The notes under the pieces are model-generated. The model was not told the DNA's origin. It saw only the letters and a program-made list of their open reading frames with translations, and ran no database searches. A stretch of DNA of 8,532 nt, from positions 1-8,532 of the forward strand of contig NZVW01000137.1 of assembly GCA_002697475.1 (NCBI GenBank). Reading direction: 5' to 3'. Origin of the DNA: Aquimarina sp. (lineage in GTDB: Bacteria > Bacteroidota > Bacteroidia > Flavobacteriales > Flavobacteriaceae). Shown here piece by piece: positions 1 to 5,742 of the stretch; positions within the stretch are counted from its first letter, which is position 1, and each line of letters begins with the position of its first letter. The position numbers were made by a program, and so were the translations under genes.

Positions 1-61
1 CGTTTCCGCAGTAAAATGCTACCGCAAAGGACCTCAAAACGAGGCAAAAATACCAGGTTTT
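1..61. repeat. 61-bp repeat element, copy A
   Basis: This copy matches bases 91-151 at 57 of 61 positions; the differences are at 23/113, 34/124, 35/125 and 53/143. The two copies start 90 bp apart, with an unrelated 29-bp spacer (62-90) between them. Copy A contains a small perfect hairpin, CCTC-AAAAC-GAGG (32-44), which is degraded in copy B. The repeat begins at the first base of the window, so its true left boundary and any further copies cannot be seen. It carries no transposase, no terminal inverted repeats and no obvious gene. It is most likely a dispersed or tandem intergenic element; its family is not recognised. Confidence 0.85.
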
Positions 62-90
62 GTGCCAACTGGGGTTGAACGTCTTAGGTG

Positions 91-151
91 CGTTTCCGCA
101 GTAAAATGCTACTGCAAAGGACCGTAAAACGAGGCAAAAATATCAGGTTTT
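91..151. repeat. 61-bp repeat element, copy B, fused to a gene fragment
   Basis: This is the second copy of the element at 1-61. Its right end (about 133-151) is read on the minus strand as the conserved Lys-Pro-Asp-Ile-Phe-Ala stretch of an aminotransferase, and its remaining bases supply the last few codons and the stop of that truncated gene. At the third base-pair difference site (53 versus 143), copy B has the base that gives Asp in the gene frame, whereas copy A would give Gly. The element therefore either joined the gene at a short stretch of similarity or was itself partly derived from the gene. Confidence 0.85.
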
Positions 152-561
152 TCCTTTTTGATATTTTCAATAATATTTTCTTCAGTATGCTCATCCACTT
201 TAGCAAAGCAGTATTTGAAACCTTTAGTAATCACAGCGTGATTTATGGAAGGATAATCTTCATCTAAAAGCATAATCTTTTTTTCCTTATTCAGGCCATT
301 GAGGATGGTATTCAAGCCTATCGAAAAATTAGGGACGAGTACAACTTCTTCTTGCTTATGATTAAAGAATTGTGCTATGGTTTCTCGAGTTTCTAATAGA
401 TAGTCATTACGATCTTCTCTAAAAATACTACCCCCAATTAAAAAATCAAGATCGTGCTCTTGTCGGTGTTCTAATAAAGAATCAAATAGAATTCCTGAAG
501 CAGCATTATTGAGGTAAGTATGTTGATTAAGAATTGGGAAATCTTTTCTGTATTTGTGCAT
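109..561 (-). pseudogene. Truncated class V aminotransferase (N-terminal fragment)
   Basis: The 150 codons resemble the start of a fold-type I, PLP-dependent class V aminotransferase of the cysteine-desulfurase/selenocysteine-lyase type. Visible features are an N-terminal substrate-binding stretch YLNNAASG (residues 17-24), a helix rich in charged residues, the segment VVLVPNFSIGLNTIL (about 73-87) that normally cradles the cofactor, and the strand KPDIFA (138-143). Full members run to roughly 350-400 residues. The aspartate that contacts the PLP ring, the Schiff-base lysine and the whole C-terminal domain are missing. After Ala143 the frame continues for seven residues encoded by the 61-bp repeat and stops at 109-111. 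Without the lysine the product cannot be an active aminotransferase, so it is called a pseudogene. The ATG at 559-561 fits the usual start of the family. The gene is divergent from the 2TM-DHFR gene. The lost 3' part is not in the window; it could lie to the left if the repeats were inserted, or the join could be an assembly artefact. Confidence 0.8.
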
Positions 562-578
562 AGGTACGTGGAAAATAC

Positions 579-609
579 TTTGTTTTAAACTCTACTATAT
601 TTACTTTTA
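579..609 (+). promoter_or_regulatory. Probable promoter of the 2TM-DHFR gene
   Basis: TTTG at 579-582 is followed after 19 bp by TACTTTTA at 602-609, which matches the Bacteroidota sigma-A pattern TTTG-N17-23-TAnnTTTG except for the last base. Transcription would start near 615-617, giving a leader of about 25 nt before the ATG at 641. A perfect 10-bp palindrome, CTTTATAAAG (610-619), covers that predicted start point. It could be a repressor site or simply AT-rich chance. No equally good box was found for the divergent aminotransferase fragment. Confidence 0.5.
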
Positions 610-640
610 CTTTATAAAGAGTTCACTAAGTTAGAATAAT

Positions 641-1570
641 ATGTTTTCTAAAAAGAAAGAAAAAATACAAATTGATCCTCTGCAAAGAGAATTATATGAG
701 CACGCTAGAAAACGTGTTAATCAAAAGAAAGGTTTATTCAGGCATTTTATAGTCTTTTTAGTAGGATCTGTTTTTTTTGTGATTCTTAATCTATTGTTCG
801 GATTCGGAAAGCATATTACTTTTTTTGGTGCGGATTGGTATATCGTTGCTATTCTGATATGGGTATTTTTACTGCTAATACATCTGGCTAATGTTTGGTT
901 ATTTCATTCTTTTATGGGTAGAGAGTGGACTGATAGGCAAATGGAACGCTTAATAGCTAAACAAAAGGCAGAGATTGAACTGATCCAAAAAGATGTGGAG
1001 CTGATGTATCCTAAAACGGATCTAATGAAGAAAAAAGAAGAGTTCATTCAGAGCAAAAAGGAGGAGGAGCTTAAACTGCCAAAAAAGATAACCATGATCG
1101 CAGCTGCAGCAGAAAATAATGCCTTAGGTAAAGAAAATGATCTGGTATGGCATCTTCCTGATGATTTTAAAAGGTTTAAACAATTGACTTCAGGGCATTA
1201 CATCATTATGGGGAGAAAAACCTTTGAGTCTTTTCCTAAGTTGTTACCTAACAGAACACATGTTGTGATTACTAGAAATCAGGATTATAAGGCAGGAGGT
1301 GCTATCGTTGTGGATTCTATAGACAAGGCTTTACAAGCCGCTAGTCCTGATAAGTCTCCATTCATCATTGGTGGTGGCGAAATTTATACTATGGGTCTGG
1401 ATTATGCGGACTATATAGAACTGACCAGAGTCCACGGAGAATTTGAAGCTGACACTTTTTTTCCTGAAATAGATCTGTCCAAGTGGGAACTGGTTAAGGA
1501 AGAATTTCACGATACTGACGAAATGCACAAGTATCCTTTTACCTATTTGACGTATAAGAAAAGGACTTAA
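641..1570 (+). CDS. folA: 2TM-domain / dihydrofolate reductase fusion (membrane-tethered DHFR)
   Basis: Dihydrofolate reductase makes tetrahydrofolate from dihydrofolate with NADPH, for thymidylate, purine and amino-acid synthesis. The 309 residues have two parts. Residues about 15-105 form a Bacteroidota 2TM domain: a basic amphipathic start (ARKRVNQKK), two hydrophobic helices (about 34-53 and 66-90), and a Trp/Arg-rich segment just after them. A highly charged, probably helical linker (about 95-148) leads to a complete DHFR (149-309). DHFR landmarks are IAAAAENNALG (153-163), VWHLPDD with the catalytic acid equivalent at Asp175, the NADPH-binding IMGRKTFES (189-197), IIGGGEIY (242-249) and DTFFPE (271-276). 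The enzyme should sit on the cytoplasmic face of the inner membrane. DHFR is usually a soluble protein of about 160 residues, so the fusion is unusual, although 2TM genes are often near folate genes in this phylum (recollection, not checked). The frame is continuous with no sign of a frameshift. A free DHFR starting at the internal ATG (1094) cannot be excluded. Confidence 0.93.
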   Translation: MFSKKKEKIQIDPLQRELYEHARKRVNQKKGLFRHFIVFLVGSVFFVILNLLFGFGKHITFFGADWYIVAILIWVFLLLIHLANVWLFHSFMGREWTDRQMERLIAKQKAEIELIQKDVELMYPKTDLMKKKEEFIQSKKEEELKLPKKITMIAAAAENNALGKENDLVWHLPDDFKRFKQLTSGHYIIMGRKTFESFPKLLPNRTHVVITRNQDYKAGGAIVVDSIDKALQAASPDKSPFIIGGGEIYTMGLDYADYIELTRVHGEFEADTFFPEIDLSKWELVKEEFHDTDEMHKYPFTYLTYKKRT

Positions 1571-1636
1571 ACACTTGAAAGGGTAATAGTTTTCTTTTAT
1601 GTCGCTTTTTTACAATCGTAAGCAAAGAATACAACT

Positions 1637-1644
1637 CATATTTG
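1637..1644 (+). promoter_or_regulatory. Possible -7 box upstream of the ABM-AraC-kinase group
   Basis: CATATTTG differs from TAnnTTTG at one base and lies 22 bp before the ATG at 1667, a normal distance for this phylum. No convincing -33 TTTG is seen at the right spacing; only a T-run at 1606-1611 lies upstream. The 96-bp gap 1571-1666 has no clear terminator for the preceding DHFR gene, so read-through from it is also possible. Confidence 0.3.
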
Positions 1645-1666
1645 TGATTAATAAATTAATAATAAT

Positions 1667-1951
1667 ATGAGTAAATTAGTATTGGTAGCGCTGACCGTTA
1701 ATGAGGCGGATGTGGACAAATTCTTGTTATTAACAAGGGAATTAATTAGAAATAGTATAGTTGAAGATGGTTGTCTTGATTATTATCTTTTTAGGAAATC
1801 AGGGAACGAGAATGAATTCATGCTTTATGAAAAATACGTGGATTCAAAGGTGCTAGAAAACCATCAATCTTCAAAGCATTTTTATAATTTCCAAAATTCA
1901 GTAAAATCCTTGCTTTCTAAGGAACCGACAATAGAGATTCTCGATGCTTAA
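1667..1951 (+). CDS. ABM-domain protein, putative quinol monooxygenase
   Basis: This 94-residue protein has the full length and pattern of the antibiotic-biosynthesis-monooxygenase (ABM) fold, a small dimeric ferredoxin-like alpha/beta barrel. It starts with a beta strand (LVLVALTV, 4-11) and then a helix. The family signature follows: EDGCLDYYLF (33-42), NEFMLYEKYVD (49-59) and LENHQSSKHF (63-72), with His66 and His71 in the positions usual for the family. Relatives include YgiN-type quinol oxygenases, LsrG isomerases and uncharacterised stress proteins; the substrate cannot be told from sequence. It has no signal peptide and should be cytoplasmic. Its last 8 nt overlap the start of the AraC-family gene, so the two are probably co-transcribed and translationally coupled. 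The small enzyme may act on, or be induced by, whatever the regulator senses; that link is inference. Confidence 0.85.
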   Translation: MSKLVLVALTVNEADVDKFLLLTRELIRNSIVEDGCLDYYLFRKSGNENEFMLYEKYVDSKVLENHQSSKHFYNFQNSVKSLLSKEPTIEILDA

Positions 1952-2753
1952 AAATATATCTCAAAAGCCTAATAAAGCTCTAAAAAAGTATATAGATAGG
2001 ATTTATATTTTCGAAAAAATGGAGGAAGATGACTTTAGGCTTCCTGCTGTACTTCCGGGAACAGGATTAGAGATGCTTTTTCATCTTGAAACCTCCTTAG
2101 CATTTAATAGATGTGCACTTCCTGTTTTGCATACAGTATGTCCCCGAAAAGTTTTCCATTTTGACAAATGTAGAAAAGCATCTTTTATATCAGTAAGATT
2201 TAAAAGTGGAGCGTTTAGACATTTCTCTCCAATATCTTTTTCAGATTTAAATGATAAGTTTATTTCAGCCAAATCCCTATGGGGATATGACGGGGAGATT
2301 TTAATTGAAACATTAACGAAAATTTCGTCGGTTGAAGATAAAATTGATGAAATAGAGCAATTTTTAATGAACTGTTTAAAGTTGTATCATAATGCTGGCA
2401 ATGATAAATGGGATGTTATTATTGAAGACTTATATTATAATTTTGATTCACATACAATAACCCAGTTGGCGGAAAAATCGTCTTTAAGTGTTCGACAGTT
2501 TGAGAGAGAATTTAAATCTCAGTTTGGTCTGACACCAAAAGAATTTCAAAAGATTAGCAGATTTCAAAATGTGGTTAAAGATTTATTATTGAATAAAAGA
2601 GAAGACTATTTACATACAGTTCTGGATAATGGATACTTCGATCAAAGTCACTTTATCAAAGAATTTAAGTCTTTGACAAACAAAACACCTGGTAAATATT
2701 TTATTCTTGAAAATTTTGATAATCATTTTTATCATGAATCAATTCATATATAA
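1944..2753 (+). CDS. AraC-family transcriptional regulator (DUF6597-like N-terminus)
   Basis: The 269-residue protein carries a C-terminal AraC/XylS DNA-binding domain (about 155-253). The first helix-turn-helix is ITQLAEKSSLSVRQFEREFK (172-191). The second lies around 224-243 (DNGYFDQSHFIKEF), and the usual closing TPGKYF is at 248-253. The N-terminal 150 residues resemble the DUF6597 sensor domain common in Bacteroidota: an opening 'LKKYIDRIYIFE' stretch (13-24) and PGTGLEMLFHL (38-48), rather than a cupin. The ligand is unknown. It starts inside the end of the ABM gene in the overlap ATGCTTAA, and the kinase gene begins 22 nt after its stop. It probably regulates its own operon. The gene is strikingly AT-rich: by hand count, bases 2401-2460 contain 12 G/C of 60, against 29 of 60 in a fabD stretch (4021-4080). 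This could mean acquisition from elsewhere, but regulators are often AT-rich. Confidence 0.9.
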   Translation: MLKNISQKPNKALKKYIDRIYIFEKMEEDDFRLPAVLPGTGLEMLFHLETSLAFNRCALPVLHTVCPRKVFHFDKCRKASFISVRFKSGAFRHFSPISFSDLNDKFISAKSLWGYDGEILIETLTKISSVEDKIDEIEQFLMNCLKLYHNAGNDKWDVIIEDLYYNFDSHTITQLAEKSSLSVRQFEREFKSQFGLTPKEFQKISRFQNVVKDLLLNKREDYLHTVLDNGYFDQSHFIKEFKSLTNKTPGKYFILENFDNHFYHESIHI

Positions 2754-2775
2754 CTCGAAAACCTCTTAAATCCTT

Positions 2776-3627
2776 ATGCTGTCACATCAATTTACTAATT
2801 ACATCGAATCCCTTTTTGATAAAAAAATTATCAACATCCATCCATTATCAGGAGGAGATATTAACGATGTATATCGATTGGATTTTACAGATAGGACAGC
2901 GGTTTTAAAACTTAATGATGCTAATCGGTTCCCCAGTATGTTTGCAGCAGAAGCTACTGGGCTTCAAATGCTCGCAGAACACAGTGCTTTTACTATTCCA
3001 AAAGTCTTATTTGAAGGACAAGTTGAGGGGCAATCGTATTTGATTATGGAGTACATCGATTCTGCTAATAAAACATTTGACTTTTGGGAGGATTTTGGGC
3101 ATAAACTAGCGCATCTCCATCAACAATCGGCTCCTTATTTTGGGCTGGAAAAGGATAATTACATCGGTAGTTTGCCACAATCAAATGCTAAAGAGATTAC
3201 TACTGTGGACTTTTATATACGTCAACGGATTCAACCACAAATAGCACTTGCAGGCGAAAAGGGATATAACTTTACAAAGATTTCTTCCTTCTATAAAAAT
3301 GTTGAGACTATTATCCCTGATGAAGCGTCTTCTTTGATTCACGGAGATTTATGGGGAGGTAATTATATGGTGGATCATCAAGGTGAACCTTGCTTAATTG
3401 ATCCTGCCATTGCATATGCTCCGCGAGAAATGGATATCGCCATGATGCAACTTTTTGGTGGTTTTGATCCAATAGTATTTGACAAATACAACGAAGCATT
3501 CCCTCTGGAGAATAGGTGGAAAGACAGAATTGAGTTATGGCAATTGTATTATCTGTTGGTACATCTTAATCTATTTGGTAGTTCCTATTTTGATAGAGTT
3601 AATAGTATTATCAGCCGATATGCCTAA
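2776..3627 (+). CDS. Fructosamine kinase family protein
   Basis: The 283-residue protein matches the fructosamine-3-kinase / ribulosamine-kinase family (aminoglycoside-phosphotransferase fold) over its whole length. Members phosphorylate sugar-amine adducts on proteins or small amines, making them unstable and so reversing glycation. Visible landmarks are a nucleotide-binding loop HPLSGGDINDVYRL (22-35), the ATP lysine in AVLKL (Lys45), Glu59 to pair with it, and the hinge LIMEYID (89-95). The catalytic loop is SLIHGDLWGGN (186-196), with His189-Gly-Asp191 and Asn196, and the metal-binding LIDPAIAY (207-214) uses Asp209. PREMDIAMMQLFGGF (216-230) is also characteristic. All catalytic residues are present, so it should be active. 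The protein is cytoplasmic. It follows the AraC gene after 22 nt and is probably in the same transcript, which may make it a damage-repair gene under that regulator (inference). The ATG is the first in frame after the AraC stop. Confidence 0.9.
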   Translation: MLSHQFTNYIESLFDKKIINIHPLSGGDINDVYRLDFTDRTAVLKLNDANRFPSMFAAEATGLQMLAEHSAFTIPKVLFEGQVEGQSYLIMEYIDSANKTFDFWEDFGHKLAHLHQQSAPYFGLEKDNYIGSLPQSNAKEITTVDFYIRQRIQPQIALAGEKGYNFTKISSFYKNVETIIPDEASSLIHGDLWGGNYMVDHQGEPCLIDPAIAYAPREMDIAMMQLFGGFDPIVFDKYNEAFPLENRWKDRIELWQLYYLLVHLNLFGSSYFDRVNSIISRYA

Positions 3628-3635
3628 ACATGTTT

Positions 3636-3677
3636 TACGGATTTATTTAGTAGTAACTTTATAATTAAGAATCCGTA
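3636..3677. promoter_or_regulatory. Inverted repeat spanning the fabD promoter
   Basis: TACGGATT (3636-3643) and AATCCGTA (3670-3677) are perfect 8-bp inverted arms separated by 26 bp. The right arm overlaps the first two bases of the fabD -7 box, so a protein bound there would compete with RNA polymerase. The loop is too long, and lacks a T-run, for this to be a good terminator of the kinase gene. The arms could be paired operator sites or a chance match; there is no direct evidence of function. Confidence 0.35.
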
Positions 3678-3683
3678 CTTTTG
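3676..3683 (+). promoter_or_regulatory. fabD promoter -7 box
   Basis: TACTTTTG is an exact TAnnTTTG match ending 21 bp before the fabD ATG at 3705, so the leader would be only about 15 nt. The -33 part is weak: a CTTTAT at 3657-3662 is the nearest T-rich element and sits rather close. The box overlaps the TTG at 3681, which argues against that TTG being the start codon. Confidence 0.65.
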
Positions 3684-3704
3684 TTAAAATTTAAAACACA
3701 CAAT

Positions 3705-4586
3705 ATGAACGCATATGTATTTCCCGGCCAGGGAGCTCAATTTACTGGGATGGGTCTGGATTTATACGAAAACTCTGTATTAGCAAAAGATCTTTTTCAT
3801 CAAGCTAATGATATACTAGGGTTTGAGATCACTAAAATTATGTTTGAAGGTTCTGCAGATGAGCTTAAAGAAACGAAGGTTACGCAACCAGCGATTTTCT
3901 TACATTCTGTAATTCTTAGTAAGGTTTTAGGAGATAGTTTTAGACCGGATATGGTTGCAGGTCACTCTTTAGGAGAGTTCTCTGCGCTGGTAGCTAACGG
4001 AACACTGAATTTTGAGGACGCATTGCAGCTGGTGTCAAAACGTGCTCTAGCGATGCAAAAAGCCTGTGAATTACGACCGTCAACTATGGCTGCAGTATTA
4101 GGACTGGACGATGATGTTGTGGAAAAAGGATGTGGAGTTACTGAAGGTATTGTAGTTGCGGCTAATTATAACTGCCCAGGACAATTAGTGATTTCTGGTG
4201 AGGTTCCTGCTGTGGAAAGAGCTTGTGAATGGATGAAGGAAAATGGTGCCAAAAGGGCTTTATTGTTACCTGTAGGAGGCGCATTTCACTCACCATTGAT
4301 GGAACCAGCACGCGAGGAACTTGCAGCTGCTATTGAAGCAACTACATTCAATGTACCTAATTGTGCAGTGTATCAGAATGTAACGACTACAGCCATAACT
4401 GAGCCGGATGAAATAAAGCAAAATCTTATTGCCCAGCTAACCGCTCCTGTAAAATGGACACAAAGTGTGCAGAATATGATTAAAGATGGGGCTACTTTGT
4501 TTACAGAAGTGGGACCTGGAAAAGTACTTTCCGGACTTGTTAAAAAGATAGACAGGGAAGCAGAGGTGGCTCAAGCTACGCTTTAA
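3705..4586 (+). CDS. fabD: Malonyl-CoA:ACP transacylase
   Basis: FabD moves the malonyl group from CoA to acyl carrier protein, supplying the extender unit for type II fatty-acid synthesis in the cytoplasm. The 293-residue protein is of normal length and complete. Landmarks are FPGQGAQ (6-12, oxyanion-hole Gln9), the nucleophile elbow GHSLGE (86-91, catalytic Ser88), Arg113 in SKRALAMQ (carboxylate anchor), NYNCPGQLVISG (154-165), and AFHSPLM (193-199, catalytic His195). GPGKVLSGLVKK lies near the C-terminus (270-281). The start chosen is ATG 3705, which gives the family-typical opening MNAYVFPGQG. An in-frame TTG at 3681 would add eight residues but lies inside the -7 box. The gene is transcribed alone: its own promoter lies upstream and a strong terminator directly downstream. 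No other fab genes or acpP are adjacent. Its base composition is clearly less AT-rich than that of the AraC gene, as expected for a well-expressed housekeeping gene. Confidence 0.96.
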   Translation: MNAYVFPGQGAQFTGMGLDLYENSVLAKDLFHQANDILGFEITKIMFEGSADELKETKVTQPAIFLHSVILSKVLGDSFRPDMVAGHSLGEFSALVANGTLNFEDALQLVSKRALAMQKACELRPSTMAAVLGLDDDVVEKGCGVTEGIVVAANYNCPGQLVISGEVPAVERACEWMKENGAKRALLLPVGGAFHSPLMEPAREELAAAIEATTFNVPNCAVYQNVTTTAITEPDEIKQNLIAQLTAPVKWTQSVQNMIKDGATLFTEVGPGKVLSGLVKKIDREAEVAQATL

Positions 4587-4607
4587 TTAAACATCATACT
4601 TAACTAT

Positions 4608-4641
4608 AAAGCCATTTCATTTTACTGAGGTGGCTTTTTTT
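4608..4641 (+). terminator. Rho-independent terminator of fabD
   Basis: AAAGCCATTTCA (4608-4619) pairs with TGAGGTGGCTTT (4626-4637) through 12 pairs, two of them G-U, around a 6-nt loop (4620-4625). A run of seven T follows (4635-4641). It lies 21 nt after the fabD stop. It also sits immediately past the stop codon of the convergent esterase (4640-4642 on the plus strand). On the minus strand only a short interrupted T-run follows the stem, so it may work in both directions but better for fabD. Confidence 0.9.
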
Positions 4642-5548
4642 ATAAGTTCTGATGTTGATCAAACATCCATACGATAGCTTTTGTAAAATGTTTTTTCCAA
4701 AACCCTTCATTATGTTCTCCTTCAGGATCTATAAATACCTGAATATTTTCTTTTGGGTGACTAGCAGCCACTATTTCATCATACATTCTTTGTGTATTTT
4801 CGGACATTTCAGAACCCTCTTTTAAACCTGCCAATAGATAGATTTTGTGGTTTTTGTCCAAAGGTTTGTTTTTAGTTAGCGTAAACACCTGATCACTGAA
4901 CCAGTAAGACGGAGAAAATATGCCTACTTTGCCAAATACTTCCGGATGCTGATACGCAGCATAGTGCGATATAAATCCTCCCATAGAACTTCCCATAATT
5001 GCCGTGTTTTCCTTATCTGATAAGGTTCTGTAATTGGCATCTATGTAAGGTTTAATTGTGTTGATAATAAAATTGGTATACACTTCGCCCTCACCTTTCC
5101 CAAAATCAGGATGATCCCAGGGACTCATTTCATTGGTTCGATTTTCAGCCCCATTGTCAATACCTACAACAATCACTTCAAAATTAGCCGAGCTGGCAAG
5201 TGTGTTAAGGCTTTCATCGACACCCCATTCCCCTGCGTAAGATGTGGCATCATCAAAGAGATTCTGCGCATCATGCATATAGATCACCGGATATTTATTT
5301 GTTGTAGTAGTGTAGGATGGGGGCAGGTATAAGCGAATCTTTCGTGTACGGTTCAATCCGGGTAGCTCAAATTCTTTATTCAATACTACTACATTGGCTT
5401 GCGCTGTTGATGGTTTTTTAGCGCTGTTAACAACTTCTTGTTCCTCAGTATTGATTGCTGCTTTTGTATCTTCTGTAGTTTTTTTTTGATCATTGCAACT
5501 TAAGAAACATAGTAGTATTGTGAATATAATGACGTTTTTGGGAAACAT
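4640..5548 (-). CDS. Lipoprotein esterase, alpha/beta hydrolase (esterase D / Fes family, PF00756-like)
   Basis: The 302-residue protein starts at ATG 5546-5548 with a lipoprotein signal: MFPKN, a hydrophobic run, then FLSC with Cys18 as the lipidated residue. An N-terminal charged linker, likely disordered, covers about 19-50. The rest is an alpha/beta hydrolase of the Fes/IroE/esterase D group (COG2819 type). Landmarks are YPVIYMHDAQNLFDD (86-100), VIVVGIDNG (126-134), the nucleophile elbow GSSMGG (186-191, Ser188), FSPSYWF (211-217) and GEHNEGFWKKHF (277-288) with catalytic His279. The catalytic acid probably lies in LLAGLKEGSEM (238-248). It is anchored to the outer or inner membrane facing the periplasm or the surface. 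Relatives hydrolyse siderophore or carbohydrate esters; the substrate here is unknown, and no transporter or glycoside hydrolase genes are next to it. The frame extends upstream to 5734, but the extra 62 residues lack family similarity and would bury the lipobox. No clear TAnnTTTG box for it was found on the minus strand. Confidence 0.88.
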   Translation of the reverse strand: MFPKNVIIFTILLCFLSCNDQKKTTEDTKAAINTEEQEVVNSAKKPSTAQANVVVLNKEFELPGLNRTRKIRLYLPPSYTTTTNKYPVIYMHDAQNLFDDATSYAGEWGVDESLNTLASSANFEVIVVGIDNGAENRTNEMSPWDHPDFGKGEGEVYTNFIINTIKPYIDANYRTLSDKENTAIMGSSMGGFISHYAAYQHPEVFGKVGIFSPSYWFSDQVFTLTKNKPLDKNHKIYLLAGLKEGSEMSENTQRMYDEIVAASHPKENIQVFIDPEGEHNEGFWKKHFTKAIVWMFDQHQNL

Positions 5549-5622
5549 AGTAGTAGAGTAATTAATTGTGACTAAATAAAGTATCACAATAATATGAAAT
5601 ACCGTAATTGAGGCTGTTAAAT

Positions 5623-5655
5623 GATTGCTAATTAAGGTTTTCTTAATTAATAATC
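5623..5655. promoter_or_regulatory. Interrupted 14-bp inverted repeat in the divergent spacer
   Basis: GATT-GC-TAATTAAG (5623-5636) faces CTTAATTA-AT-AATC (5642-5655) around a 5-bp centre GTTTT. The arms match at 12 of 14 positions, the inner 8 perfectly. It sits 75 bp upstream of the esterase ATG and about 80 bp before the -7 box of the operon on the other side, a typical place for a shared operator. It is AT-rich, so chance is not excluded; it lacks a T-run, so it is not a terminator. Confidence 0.45.
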
Positions 5656-5702
5656 GCACGAATTGATTTGGTAATTTTAATAGTTTTATAAAAACGTAAA
5701 GA

Positions 5703-5719
5703 CATTTTTGCGAAAAATG
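5703..5719. promoter_or_regulatory. 17-bp palindrome just upstream of the operon promoter
   Basis: CATTTTT-GCG-AAAAATG is a perfect inverted repeat with 7-bp arms and a 3-bp centre. It ends 15 bp before the -7 box at 5735 and so overlaps the expected -33 region. A protein bound here would block or assist polymerase at the promoter of the 5766-8513 operon. The TTG at 5708-5710 inside it may itself be the -33 element. Confidence 0.45.
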
Positions 5720-5734
5720 GAGGATGATTTCCAA

Positions 5735-5742
5735 TATTTTTG
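5735..5742 (+). promoter_or_regulatory. Probable -7 box of the exported-protein / DUF2490 operon
   Basis: TATTTTTG is an exact TAnnTTTG match, 23 bp before the ATG at 5766. TTG at 5708-5710 lies 24 bp upstream, slightly longer than the usual spacing. A second, one-mismatch box, TTACTTTG (5745-5752), is possible. Either box lies after an in-frame ATG at 5724, which rules that ATG out as the start for this transcript. Confidence 0.55.

Noticed and set aside
62..110. Integron attC-like site (GTTGAAC and a CTTAGGTGCGTT stretch)
   Set aside because: GTTGAAC fits GTTRRRY, but no matching RYYYAAC partner or folded L/R box pairs were found, and there is no integrase or cassette gene.
2..127. Open plus-strand frame through the repeat
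   Set aside because: It has no start codon in the window, is read only because the period is a multiple of three, and stops in copy B. It is better explained as non-coding repeat.
1..151. CRISPR array (repeat, 29-bp spacer, repeat)
   Set aside because: There are only two copies, the repeat is 61 bp and imperfect, copy B merges into a gene, and no cas genes are nearby.
1058..1096. AAGGAGGAGG followed by ATG 1094 as a separate DHFR start
   Set aside because: The purine run is about 24 nt from the ATG, too far, and it simply encodes Lys/Glu codons. Flavobacteria rarely rely on Shine-Dalgarno sites.
1331..1528. Short minus-strand frame inside the DHFR gene, and similar ones at 2081-2272, 3311-3499, 6108-6332 and 6260-6478
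   Set aside because: All lie opposite strongly supported genes, and none shows a recognisable domain or an independent promoter.
1648..1666. ATTAAT-type short repeats before the ABM gene
   Set aside because: This is low-complexity AT sequence common in front of flavobacterial genes, with no convincing operator symmetry.
3479..3664. Plus-strand frame overlapping the end of the fructosamine kinase gene
   Set aside because: It is out of frame with a well-supported gene for most of its length, and its protein has no recognisable pattern.
3681..3704. TTG at 3681 as the fabD start
   Set aside because: It lies inside an exact TAnnTTTG box, and the ATG at 3705 gives the normal family N-terminus.
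5111..5332. Plus-strand frame opposite the esterase
   Set aside because: It is antisense to a conserved catalytic domain; the Cys-rich end is a by-product of the other strand's codons.
5549..5734. 62-residue N-terminal extension of the esterase
   Set aside because: It would place the lipoprotein signal and lipobox in the middle of the protein and overlaps the divergent promoter. The ATG at 5546-5548 gives a clean signal peptide.
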